Below, piece after piece: positions 16,710-23,745 of a DNA stretch of 45,372 nt (position 1 is its first letter; each line of letters begins with the position of its first letter). Under the pieces are notes generated by a model. The model ran no database searches. It was not told where the DNA came from and saw only the letters and a list, made by a program, of their open reading frames with translations. This DNA comes from Acidobacteriota bacterium (GTDB lineage: Bacteria > Acidobacteriota > Thermoanaerobaculia > Thermoanaerobaculales > Sulfomarinibacteraceae), in NCBI GenBank assembly GCA_022340665.1, contig JAJDNM010000025.1, positions 1 through 45,372 on the forward strand, in the 5' to 3' direction. The position numbers and the translations under genes are program-made.

Positions 16710-17918
16710 TCAGAGGGGCTTGCGAATCGGACCGGAGAGGGAGGCAAAGGCGAAGACGAGCACGATACCGAGAGTGCCGATTCCAAGCCACAGAGTCTCG
16801 GGACCGAGGTTCTGGTATATGGCCGTGCCGGCAATCGGACCGAGCACGAAAGCGGTGGAGAAGGCGAGTGAGAAGGCGCCCATGTATCGACCGACGGACC
16901 CGGAACCGGCCCGCTCTGCAACGACTGCGTTTGTGAAAGGCATGGAGAGCATCTCGCCGAATGTCAAGACGATCATCGACAGGACGGCGACGAAGCTCCA
17001 GGGCCCGAATGGGAGGAGAGCGAGTCCGGCGCAGACCATGAGCGCTCCGAGCCCGACCACGCGCATCCGGTCGTGACCCTCGACTGCCCGTACGAGGAGC
17101 ATCTCAGTAGCAACGATGAGGCCGGCGTTGAGCGCCAGCAAAAGGCCGATCTGCCGTTCCGTCATTCCGAAGAACGACTGCAAATAGAGTGGCACGGTCG
17201 ACCACACCTGAAAGAACGTCATAGCGAGCAGAATCACCAGGAACATCAGAGCCAGGAACGGCGGATCCCGCCAAGGAGAATCGTCACTGTTCTTGTCTCG
17301 GTTTCTCTCGAGTGTTCGCGCGACCGAGCCCGGCTTGAACGTGATCAAGAGCATGACCGCGGCGGCCCAGCAGGTGAGGGCATCGCCAACGAAAATCCAG
17401 CCGTATCCGTAGGCGGCGAGCATTCCCGCAACGGCTGGACCTACCGCCATCCCGAGATTGGCGGCGAGCCGAATCAGTGCAAAAGCTCGTGCTCGGTTTT
17501 CGGTTCCGCTGCTATGGGCGACCGCCGCCATCAGGGCGGGCCGAAACGCGTCCGAAATGACCGCCAACGAGAAGACGCCGGCGATCAGCGAGGGTAGACT
17601 CTCAAGCCGGATGAATACCAGGAATCCAACGCCGCTGAGAAAAAGCGATAGCTCCTGGACTTTCAACGGATCCATGCGGTCGGAGAGCCAGCCGCCGAGA
17701 TAGGATCCGACCATCGAACCGAGGCCGAAACACCCTATGACCAGGCCAGCGCGAGCCGTGGGGAGCCCGAGATCGTGGGTCAGGTAGAGCGAGAGGAACG
17801 GCAACACCATGGTTCCCGAGCGGTTGACCAGTAGAGCGCCGGCGAGAAGCCACACGTCACGTGAAAGCCCCGAGAACGAGGCGCGGTAGGCGGATATCAG
17901 GCGTGCGAGCGGATGCAT
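16710..17918 (-). CDS. MFS transporter (drug-efflux type)
   Basis: 402 residues with twelve predicted membrane helices, two six-helix halves split by a charged loop (ARTLERNRDKNSDDSPW). The MFS signature between helices 2 and 3 is visible as GSYLGGWLSDRMDP. Closest by feel to proton-coupled multidrug or metabolite exporters, but substrate cannot be read from sequence. I chose the ATG before HPLARLIS because the stretch upstream looks non-coding. It ends 156 bp after the SNF2 start; 16554-16709 is otherwise empty apart from the SNF2 upstream region. Confidence 0.88.
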   Translation of the reverse strand: MHPLARLISAYRASFSGLSRDVWLLAGALLVNRSGTMVLPFLSLYLTHDLGLPTARAGLVIGCFGLGSMVGSYLGGWLSDRMDPLKVQELSLFLSGVGFLVFIRLESLPSLIAGVFSLAVISDAFRPALMAAVAHSSGTENRARAFALIRLAANLGMAVGPAVAGMLAAYGYGWIFVGDALTCWAAAVMLLITFKPGSVARTLERNRDKNSDDSPWRDPPFLALMFLVILLAMTFFQVWSTVPLYLQSFFGMTERQIGLLLALNAGLIVATEMLLVRAVEGHDRMRVVGLGALMVCAGLALLPFGPWSFVAVLSMIVLTFGEMLSMPFTNAVVAERAGSGSVGRYMGAFSLAFSTAFVLGPIAGTAIYQNLGPETLWLGIGTLGIVLVFAFASLSGPIRKPL

Positions 17919-18135
17919 ACAGGCCGTTCCATCACGACAGATTCCTCCTGCGTCGGGGCGAAGAGTCGAGATCCCATGGCGCGAGGGTGTCATTTTAACC
18001 GGTGATCGTTCCACTCTAACAAATGGCGGTCCGCTCGGCGTTATATGGGACACGACATAAAGTGTTTATTTTGAGCAATTTTAATTATTAATGATAAGTA
18101 TACTATCAAATATATTATTTTTTTGTATTTTTGAC

Positions 18136-18164
18136 TTGACAATCTTTGTAGCAGATTCTATATT
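18136..18164 (+). promoter_or_regulatory. Consensus sigma-70 promoter of hsp20
   Basis: Perfect TTGACA (18136-18141), a 17-bp spacer and TATATT (18159-18164). It lies at the end of an AT-rich island (about 18055-18170) in otherwise GC-rich DNA. The near-consensus elements suggest strong vegetative transcription restrained by a regulator, see the overlapping palindrome. Confidence 0.85.
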
Positions 18165-18170
18165 ATAGAA
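18156..18170. promoter_or_regulatory. 15-bp palindrome over the hsp20 -10 box
   Basis: TTCTATA-T-TATAGAA is a perfect inverted repeat covering the -10 hexamer and likely start site, an ideal place for a repressor. It is neither the CIRCE (HrcA) nor the HAIR (HspR) sequence. Binding by any protein is inference. Confidence 0.5.
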
Positions 18171-18200
18171 CGTGAAGCAGACATGAAGGGAGGAAACACC

Positions 18201-18662
18201 ATGGTTATGCTGACACGTTGGAATCCGGCGAATGGCTCGACGCAGTTTGCGCAGGGCATGGAGCGACTGTTCGACGAAATGGTCGGGCGCGGTCTGTGGA
18301 GGGACACGGAAGAGCGCCCTCTGCGCGGAAACTGGGTGCCCGCCATCAACATCCTCGAACGCGAGGATGCGATGGTGATCACCGCCGACCTTCCCGGCCT
18401 CTCGGCCGAGGACGTCGAGGTGACAGTTGAAGAGGGAACCCTCTCGCTGCGGGGCGAACGTCGGCTCGAAGAGGCGGGTGAGGGTGAGATCTACCACCGC
18501 GTCGAAAGGCTCTACGGGGTCTTTGAACGCACCTTCACGCTTCCCAACTCGATCGACGTCGACAAGATCGAAGCCCGTTTCAACAATGGTGAGATGGTTC
18601 TCACACTGCCGAAGCGCGAGGAGTCCAAGCCCCGCTCGGTGAAGATCAAGGTCGAGAGCTGA
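18201..18662 (+). CDS. Small heat-shock protein Hsp20/alpha-crystallin
   Basis: 153 residues. An ATP-independent holdase chaperone that keeps unfolding proteins soluble. The N-terminal arm has FAQGMERLFDEMVGRG. The alpha-crystallin domain (about 45-140) has VPAINILEREDAMVITADLPGL, EEGTLSLRGER and the conserved strand FNNGEMVLTLPK. The C-terminal extension (KPRSVKIKVES) carries a V-K-I variant of the IxI anchoring motif. Start ATG at 18201 is 7 nt after GGGAGG; an earlier ATG at 18183 precedes that ribosome site and is unlikely. The gene is a single transcription unit bounded by its own promoter and terminator. Confidence 0.96.
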   Translation: MVMLTRWNPANGSTQFAQGMERLFDEMVGRGLWRDTEERPLRGNWVPAINILEREDAMVITADLPGLSAEDVEVTVEEGTLSLRGERRLEEAGEGEIYHRVERLYGVFERTFTLPNSIDVDKIEARFNNGEMVLTLPKREESKPRSVKIKVES

Positions 18663-18690
18663 CTCCTTTCCTCAGTTGAACTCGACGTTC

Positions 18691-18724
18691 AGAGCCCCGG
18701 GTTTGTCCCGGGGCTCTTTTTTTT
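18691..18724 (+). terminator. Intrinsic terminator of hsp20
   Basis: Perfect 11-bp stem AGAGCCCCGGG/CCCGGGGCTCT, 5-nt loop TTTGT, then a run of eight T. Textbook rho-independent terminator 28 nt after the hsp20 stop. Confidence 0.96.
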
Positions 18725-18757
18725 CGCCAACACCCGGCGGCCGGGAATGGCGTCCGG

Positions 18758-18763
18758 TACACT
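18758..18763 (+). promoter_or_regulatory. -10 box 6 nt before patatin start (leaderless candidate)
   Basis: TACACT lies 6 nt before the GTG start. No ribosome site is present and the hsp20 terminator lies just upstream, so the gene needs its own promoter here. Confidence 0.55.
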
Positions 18764-18769
18764 ACGCCG

Positions 18770-19636
18770 GTGACCGACAAACGCATCGCAATCGCCCTCG
18801 GGGCAGGCGCCGCCAAGGGCCTCGCCCACGTGGGCGTTCTTCGCGGTCTCGAGGAGGATGGGGTCGAGGTGGCAGCGATAGCCGGAACCTCGATGGGCTC
18901 GATCGTCGGTGCGCTCCATGCGAGCGGTATGGCCGCCGCAGAGCTGGAGGCGGTGTTTGCGTCGGTTGACTGGAAAAGACTCACCCGGATCATCGTCCGT
19001 TCGGTTGGAGGCGCCGCGTTTCGAGACTTGGTGCAGGAGACCATCGGCCGAGGAATGGTGGAAGACCTTGCGATACCGTATGCGGCGGTTGCCTGCAATC
19101 TTCAAAGCGGGGAGGAAGTCGTCCTGTCGCGAGGACGGTTGGCGGACGCGGTGCTCGCATCTTCATCGATTCCGGGCCTTCTCCCGCCGAGTGTCATTGA
19201 GGGCGTGACCCTGGTCGATGGCGGCATCGTGACCCCGGTCCCGGTCACCGCCGCGGCTGAAATGGGTCACGCGCCGGTCCTGGCGGTCAACGTCCTCCGA
19301 CCGTCGTCGCCGCGAAGCTCTGTCAGTCCGGTCATCAGACGGCTGATTCGGGGTGCCGCTCCGACTCCTCTCCTCAAGCACATCGAGAAGTTCATCGCCG
19401 AGCATCCATTGCCGAAGGGACGAGTTGGTCGGGATTCCCAGAACCGGCTTGGTACCGTAATGCGCTCGTTCCACATTATGCAGAACCACCTCGCGGTGAA
19501 GGGTGAGCAAGCGGCCTTGCTCATCGAACCCCAAGTAGGTCAGATCGGGTGGTTCGAGTTCGAGCGCGCACCCGAGATCATGGCCGCAGGTTATGAGGCC
19601 TATCGCGAAGCCGGTGGTGTCTCAGCCGTACTCTGA
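18770..19636 (+). CDS. Patatin-like phospholipase (RssA-type)
   Basis: 288 residues, Ser-Asp dyad lipid acyl hydrolase. The oxyanion-hole glycine loop is GAGAAKGLAHVGVL near residue 12, the nucleophile serine is in GTSMG (about residue 43) and the Asp is in VDGGIVTPVP (about residue 147). Length and motif spacing match the short bacterial RssA/YlbK type rather than secreted toxins such as ExoU. No signal peptide, so it is cytoplasmic or peripheral. Start is GTG with no ribosome site, fed by a close -10 box. Confidence 0.92.
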   Translation: MTDKRIAIALGAGAAKGLAHVGVLRGLEEDGVEVAAIAGTSMGSIVGALHASGMAAAELEAVFASVDWKRLTRIIVRSVGGAAFRDLVQETIGRGMVEDLAIPYAAVACNLQSGEEVVLSRGRLADAVLASSSIPGLLPPSVIEGVTLVDGGIVTPVPVTAAAEMGHAPVLAVNVLRPSSPRSSVSPVIRRLIRGAAPTPLLKHIEKFIAEHPLPKGRVGRDSQNRLGTVMRSFHIMQNHLAVKGEQAALLIEPQVGQIGWFEFERAPEIMAAGYEAYREAGGVSAVL

Positions 19637-19642
19637 CCGCAG

Positions 19643-20218
19643 TCACAGATTCGAGCCGACGAAATCCCAGTTCACAAGCTCCCAGAAGTGCTCGAGATAC
19701 TGCGGCCGGGCGTTCCGGTAATCGATGTAGTAGGCGTGCTCCCAGACATCGCAGGTCATGAGCGGCTTCCGCCCGTCGCGCAATGGGCAACCGGCGTTGC
19801 TGGTGGTGACGATGGCGAGGTCGCCCGAGGGCTCGGTCACCAGCCATGCCCAGCCCGATCCGAAATGGGTAGCTGCCGCCGCGGTGAACCTCTCGCGAAA
19901 GTCGGCGAAGCTCCCGAATGTGGAATCGATGCTGGCCGAAAGGGGCGCCGACGGCTCGCCCCCGCCGTTCGGGCTCAGGCAGAACCAGTAGAAGGTGTGA
20001 TTCCAGACCTGGGCGGCGTTATTGAAAATGCCGCCCTCCGCCTTCTTGACGATCTCTTCGAGCGAGCTTCCCTCCCACTCCGTTCCCGCCACCAGACGGT
20101 TGAGATTATCGACGTAGGCGCGGTGATGTTTGCCGTGGTGATAGGCAAGGGTTTCGGCCGAGATGTGCGGAGCGAGAGCGTCGTTCGCAAACGGAAGATC
20201 GGGCAACTCGAAAGCCAT
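19643..20218 (-). CDS. sodB: Superoxide dismutase (Fe/Mn type)
   Basis: 191 residues; converts superoxide to peroxide and oxygen. Metal ligands are visible: His in YHHGKHHRAYV, His in WNHTFYW, and Asp and His in DVWEHAYYIDYRN. The AAQVWNHTFYWFCL stretch and the GSGWAWLV segment resemble iron-type enzymes, though metal choice cannot be fixed by motif alone. Start ATG lies 7 nt after GGGAGG; the open frame upstream is not coding. It converges with the patatin gene. Confidence 0.96.
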   Translation of the reverse strand: MAFELPDLPFANDALAPHISAETLAYHHGKHHRAYVDNLNRLVAGTEWEGSSLEEIVKKAEGGIFNNAAQVWNHTFYWFCLSPNGGGEPSAPLSASIDSTFGSFADFRERFTAAAATHFGSGWAWLVTEPSGDLAIVTTSNAGCPLRDGRKPLMTCDVWEHAYYIDYRNARPQYLEHFWELVNWDFVGSNL

Positions 20219-20334
20219 GGTGTCCTCCCTGCTTGGATTTGGGTGCCCATTGTACATCCGCGGGTTGAGACCATGTTTATGAAAACACCACACAAGCAGC
20301 GACCAGTGCGCTCCGGTCTCGGTTGGGGAGATGG

Positions 20335-21174
20335 TTAGAACAGCCTGCGCGATTCCCGTTGGGCAAGGCGCAAACCGCCGGAGAATCGGTCCGGGACGTC
20401 GGCCGCCGGGCAGTCGGCGTTGAAGCCGCACCACGCACAGAGAATTCCCGGTCGAGCGGGGAACTCGCCGGATGCCTCGACCTCATTGGCGAGGTCGAGA
20501 AAACGATCCATAAGCTGGCGGGCCCTCACGCGGTCTACCCTCTGCCAGCGGGTGGTACCGTGGCGCAAGTAGTGGTATCCGGCCAGCGCCTCTTCTTCGT
20601 CGAACTGTTCGAGAACGCAGGCGGCATAAAGAGGGGCCTGCAGCCCTTCGGAGAACTCGGCGCCGTTCCCCTCGGTCTTTGACGTCTTGTAGTCGATTAC
20701 GAAGAGGCGACCCTGCTCCGTTCGTCCGACGCGGTCAGCGAAACCGGTGAAAACGATCGAGTTCGACAACCGGACCGACAGGCGCTGTTCAAGGGATAAC
20801 GTGAGGCTGCGGTCGCGGGCGAAGGTATCGCCATAGAATTGGCACAGCATTTCGCGGCCGAGCTGCAGGTAGTCTGCCTCGTCGTCATCGACCCGGACAA
20901 TGGCAATCGAGTCGTCCTTTCCAGTCGCCCACCGGTCCGCGAACCGTTCCAACATCGCGGCTTCATCAGGTTCCGATCCGCGTTCGCGTTCCGCATACAG
21001 CCATTCGAGGATGTCGTGAACTTTGCTACCGAGGTGTGACTCGATCGAGCGGAAGGCCTCCTTGAGGCCCTGGAGATACCTGTATCTGTAGCGAAGGGGA
21101 CACTGGTCGAAGCATTTGACTCGGGAAAAGGAGTAGACATTGCTTGGTGTCGGGGAGAGTTTCGGTTCCTTCAT
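20335..21174 (-). CDS. RecB/Cas4-like PD-(D/E)XK nuclease with Fe-S cysteines
   Basis: 279 residues of the PD-(D/E)XK superfamily. The nuclease core has GFADRVG, then VIDYKTSK (catalytic D-x-K), followed by a Q-x-x-x-Y motif (QAPLYAACV). N-terminal Cys residues in VKCFDQCPLRYRYRY and a C-terminal cluster CAWC...C match the four-Cys iron-sulphur staple of AddB and Cas4. It stands alone with no helicase partner or cas gene nearby, so a housekeeping DNA repair role is more likely than CRISPR adaptation. ATG start without ribosome site; TAGACT lies 7 nt upstream. Confidence 0.88.
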   Translation of the reverse strand: MKEPKLSPTPSNVYSFSRVKCFDQCPLRYRYRYLQGLKEAFRSIESHLGSKVHDILEWLYAERERGSEPDEAAMLERFADRWATGKDDSIAIVRVDDDEADYLQLGREMLCQFYGDTFARDRSLTLSLEQRLSVRLSNSIVFTGFADRVGRTEQGRLFVIDYKTSKTEGNGAEFSEGLQAPLYAACVLEQFDEEEALAGYHYLRHGTTRWQRVDRVRARQLMDRFLDLANEVEASGEFPARPGILCAWCGFNADCPAADVPDRFSGGLRLAQRESRRLF

Positions 21175-21181
21175 TGGCGGA

Positions 21182-21187
21182 AGTCTA
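21182..21187 (-). promoter_or_regulatory. -10 box 7 nt before PD-(D/E)XK gene start (leaderless candidate)
   Basis: TAGACT on the minus strand, 7 nt before the ATG, no Shine-Dalgarno. It sits between the gene and the palindromic repeat at 21198-21313. Confidence 0.45.
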
Positions 21188-21197
21188 ACCCAGCATT

Positions 21198-21313
21198 GAA
21201 TTAGGAATTAGGAGTTAGGAATTAGGAATTCCCATCCACCCGCCCCGCTCGACAAAACGCATTGCCGGATGGGCGGGTGGCATTCCTAATTCCTCATTCC
21301 TGATTCCTAATTC
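21198..21313. repeat. Palindromic period-7 element (GAATTAG family)
   Basis: Left arm: GAATTAG, GAATTAG, GAGTTAG, GAATTAG, GAATTCC. Core: CCATCCACCCGCCCC, then CGGATGGGCGGGTGG. Right arm: ATTCCTA, ATTCCTC, ATTCCTG, ATTCCTA, ATTCG, the inverse of the left. It ends 1 nt from the stop of nif3-like and begins upstream of the nuclease gene. Confidence 0.85.
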
Positions 21314-21314
21314 G

Positions 21315-22073
21315 TCAGACTGGATTGGGTATATCCACAAACTCCACATCCAGCCCGTGGTGATCGACGATCCACCGTCCGAGCGCCCTGACGCCAAATT
21401 TCTCAGTTGCATAGTGGCCGGCTGCGACGTAGTGCACGCCGTCCTCTGCTGCCTGGTGCATGACCCACTCGGTGGCCTCGCCGGTTACGTAAGCGTCGAG
21501 CCCTGAAGCCACCGCCTGGTGGTACTCCCGCTGAGCGCCTCCGGTCACGACGCCGACAGAAGACACGATCCGATCCCCGCCCGGAAAGACCTGGGGCTCT
21601 CGATCGCAGATTTCAGCGATGGCGGAGAAGAACTCATTGGCCTCCACCGCCTGCGGGAAGACTCCACACACCCCGGCCGGGGCTCCCTGGTGCATGCCGA
21701 AGCCCTCAAGCTCCTCGAGACCGAGCCTGCGTGCGAGCTGGGCGGCGTTGCCGAGCTCGAGGTGACGATCCAGCGGCAGGTGGTAGGCGATCAGTGAAAT
21801 GCGGTTTTCCAGCAGAAGACGGATCCGTTCGCGAAAGGAACCGATGATCCGTTGTGCCTCGGAAGCGTTCCACAGGATGCCGTGATGCACGATTATGGCG
21901 TCTGCTTGGCGGTCAATCGCCTCGGCGAAGAGGGCACGCGACGCGGAGACCGCGGTGACGATCCGCTCAACCTCGGGCGCGCCTTCGACCTGCAGCCCGT
22001 TGGGGCAGTAATCGGCGGTGCCCTCGGCTTCCAGAAGCTCGTCAAGTTCGGCTACGAGTTGAAGAAGGTCCAC
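21315..22073 (-). CDS. Nif3-like dinuclear metal-centre protein
   Basis: 252 residues of the Nif3/YbgI/YqfO family (GTP cyclohydrolase I type 2 homologues). Hallmarks are the N-terminal DYCPNGLQVEG, the metal-binding VHHGILW, AYHLPLDRH, SVGVVTGGA, DAYVTGEATEW and the C-terminal GHYATEKFGVRAL. These proteins form toroidal hexamers with a di-metal site; their physiological role is poorly defined. GTG start; TACTAT lies 7 nt upstream and there is no ribosome site. Confidence 0.94.
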   Translation of the reverse strand: MDLLQLVAELDELLEAEGTADYCPNGLQVEGAPEVERIVTAVSASRALFAEAIDRQADAIIVHHGILWNASEAQRIIGSFRERIRLLLENRISLIAYHLPLDRHLELGNAAQLARRLGLEELEGFGMHQGAPAGVCGVFPQAVEANEFFSAIAEICDREPQVFPGGDRIVSSVGVVTGGAQREYHQAVASGLDAYVTGEATEWVMHQAAEDGVHYVAAGHYATEKFGVRALGRWIVDHHGLDVEFVDIPNPV

Positions 22074-22080
22074 GGCTCAG

Positions 22081-22086
22081 ATAGTA
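22081..22086 (-). promoter_or_regulatory. -10 box 7 nt before nif3-like start (leaderless candidate)
   Basis: TACTAT on the minus strand, 7 nt before GTG, no Shine-Dalgarno. The divergent BMP-type gene begins about 20-40 nt away on the other strand. Confidence 0.5.
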
Positions 22087-22105
22087 ACCCAGCCCACGGG
22101 TTTGG

Positions 22106-23095
22106 ATGCGGTTCGACTGTAAAATGGCTGAGATCGTGCCTTTTCATCGATTCAAGACCATCTGCACCATCGTAGTGGTCGCGCTTCTGATTCCAGCGTG
22201 TGGAGGAGGTCCAGCACGTGAGGACACGGTCTTCACGGTGCGGATGGTCGCCGCCCGAACGATCCCCGGCCACTGGGAGGTCTCGGCGGAGCGCGGATTG
22301 GATCGCATCAGCGCCGAACTCGAAGCCGATGTCGCGAGAATCCAGGTGGATCATCCGAAGAACGAACGCGGGCTGCTGGCTGACATGGGCCGGGGCGGGA
22401 TCGACCTCGTATTCTGTGTTGGCGGTTTCGCGGAGGCGTCGGTCTACTCGGCAGCGATCGAGTTCCCGAGGACGGTGTACGTGGTGCTGCCCGGTCGGGC
22501 GCGCGCCGACAACGTCGCAGGAATCGAGTTTGTTCCAGAGGAGGCCGGTTATCTTGCCGGTGCGGTGGCTGGTGCCCTTGCCGCCGACGGGCCTTTAGGG
22601 ATTCTCCACGGTAGCGGCCGACCTTGGCTCGAGCCACTCGAAGAGGGTTACATTGCCGGGTTCAGGAGTCATCGGCGGAAAGCGAAGATCGTGGCGGGGG
22701 AGGGAGTTGATGGCGCCTGGCAGTTGGCCGCCGCCGGGGCCCTCGTTTCTCTGTACGCCACCGACCGGCCCGATCCACAGGTTCTGGCAGCCGTTCACGA
22801 CTCCGGGATTCGCCTGGTGGCTGCGGATCCCGAACTGTGGCGATTCGAGACCGACACCGTCGTGGCGACGGTCGATCTCGACGTTGCCGAATCCATGGTG
22901 AGAGTCGCCCGCGAAGTTCGCGACGGGACCTTCGAAGGCCGGGTTTTTTCGTTCGACCTCGGTTCCGGAGTCCTCGACGTGGTGCTCAACCCGGCGCTGG
23001 CGGCAGATGAACTCGCTGTTGCAGACGAGGCTCTGGGGACAGCCCGCGCGGAGATTACAGCCGGGCTTGTCGAGTTCGATGAATTGGGCCTGTGA
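22106..23095 (+). CDS. BMP/PnrA-type substrate-binding lipoprotein
   Basis: About 329 residues (323 if it starts at ATG 22124). The N-terminal hydrophobic stretch TICTIVVVALLIPAC ends in a lipobox Cys. The body resembles Bmp/PnrA binding proteins: a periplasmic two-lobe fold with DLVFCVGGFAEAS, GIEFVPEEAGYLAGAVAGALA, LGILHGSGRPWLEPLEEGY and a domain ending in GSGVLDVVLNP. Relatives bind purine nucleosides for ABC importers. No ABC permease or ATPase is adjacent, and several ligand residues cannot be assigned by eye, so substrate is open. Start is uncertain. Confidence 0.82.
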   Translation: MRFDCKMAEIVPFHRFKTICTIVVVALLIPACGGGPAREDTVFTVRMVAARTIPGHWEVSAERGLDRISAELEADVARIQVDHPKNERGLLADMGRGGIDLVFCVGGFAEASVYSAAIEFPRTVYVVLPGRARADNVAGIEFVPEEAGYLAGAVAGALAADGPLGILHGSGRPWLEPLEEGYIAGFRSHRRKAKIVAGEGVDGAWQLAAAGALVSLYATDRPDPQVLAAVHDSGIRLVAADPELWRFETDTVVATVDLDVAESMVRVAREVRDGTFEGRVFSFDLGSGVLDVVLNPALAADELAVADEALGTARAEITAGLVEFDELGL

Positions 23096-23276
23096 TTCCA
23101 GAATTCAGAACTCACCGACAGCAGCGATCTGCGGCCGGAGTCGTGGGGATCGCGGACCCGGCGCATCAGGGTCGGGCCGGAGAGGTTGGGAGGGAGGCTT
23201 TACGGCCGCTCGCTGGTGGCGGGGAGTCACGACGCTCGAAGGGCGTCAGTAACTCCGAATTCGGATCCCAGGGCCC

Positions 23277-23305
23277 TTGACAATTTTCGATTCTGGATTT
23301 AATGT
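23277..23305 (+). promoter_or_regulatory. Promoter of blaI-m56 operon
   Basis: Perfect TTGACA (23277-23282), 17-bp spacer, then TAATGT (23300-23305). The operator-like repeats lie at and just downstream of the -10 box. The 181 bp between the BMP gene and this promoter (23096-23276) holds no gene. Confidence 0.8.
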
Positions 23306-23329
23306 AGCAAGTATGTTACACGTGTAGCA
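23303..23329. promoter_or_regulatory. BlaI-type operator region
   Basis: TACACGTGTA (23317-23326) is a perfect palindrome matching the TACA-N2-TGTA core of BlaI/MecI operators. TGTAGCA also occurs twice in direct orientation (23303-23309 and 23323-23329), 20 bp apart, about two helical turns. Located between the -10 box and the blaI start, it suits autorepression. Confidence 0.65.
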
Positions 23330-23350
23330 TGAACGAAAGGAGACGAAACC

Positions 23351-23743
23351 TTGACTGCCGATGACCTGCCGCAGCTGACCTCGCCCGAGCTCGAGATCAT
23401 GAAAGTCCTGTGGAGATCCGAAGGGTTGAGTGCGCGGGAGATTCACGAGCACCTGGGCGAGCGTCTGAACTGGGCCTACTCGACGACTCGCACGACCGTC
23501 GAGCGAATGGTTCGAAAAAGGCTGGTCGAGAAGCGAGCGTTTCACGGCCTTCACCTGTACTCCGCATCGGTATCTCGCGCCGCCGGCCTTGCGCGGCTGG
23601 TGCGCGATTTCGCGTCTCAGGTGCTGGAGTCGAGTTACGTGCCCGTGGTTTCCCTCTTCGCTGACGGCGGGAATCTCACCGACGACGAGATTCGAGAGCT
23701 CCGACGTTTGCTCGACAACCAAGGCAGCGTCGACAGGAATTGA
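23351..23743 (+). CDS. BlaI/MecI-family transcriptional repressor
   Basis: 130 residues. A winged-helix DNA-binding domain (about 8-80) opens with LTSPELEIMKVLWR and includes the recognition region WAYSTTRTTVERMVRKRLVEK; a C-terminal dimerisation helix region includes the EIRELRRLLD tail. In the paradigm, the repressor is cleaved after a membrane M56 protease senses a signal. Start is TTG 9 nt after AGGAGA; nothing better is available. The gene lies directly before an M56-type protease with start and stop nearly touching, the classic blaI-blaR1 layout. Confidence 0.95.
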   Translation: MTADDLPQLTSPELEIMKVLWRSEGLSAREIHEHLGERLNWAYSTTRTTVERMVRKRLVEKRAFHGLHLYSASVSRAAGLARLVRDFASQVLESSYVPVVSLFADGGNLTDDEIRELRRLLDNQGSVDRN

Positions 23744-23745
23744 CA

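Noticed and set aside
20335-21174. Cas4 of a CRISPR adaptation module
   Set aside because: Domain and cysteine pattern are shared by many RecB/AddB-like nucleases; no cas1, cas2 or array is nearby.
22120-22138. TAAAAT as leaderless promoter of the BMP-type gene
   Set aside because: TAAAAT overlaps the candidate ATG 22124 and stands 10 nt before the next in-frame GTG, outside the 6-8 nt range seen in the other genes.
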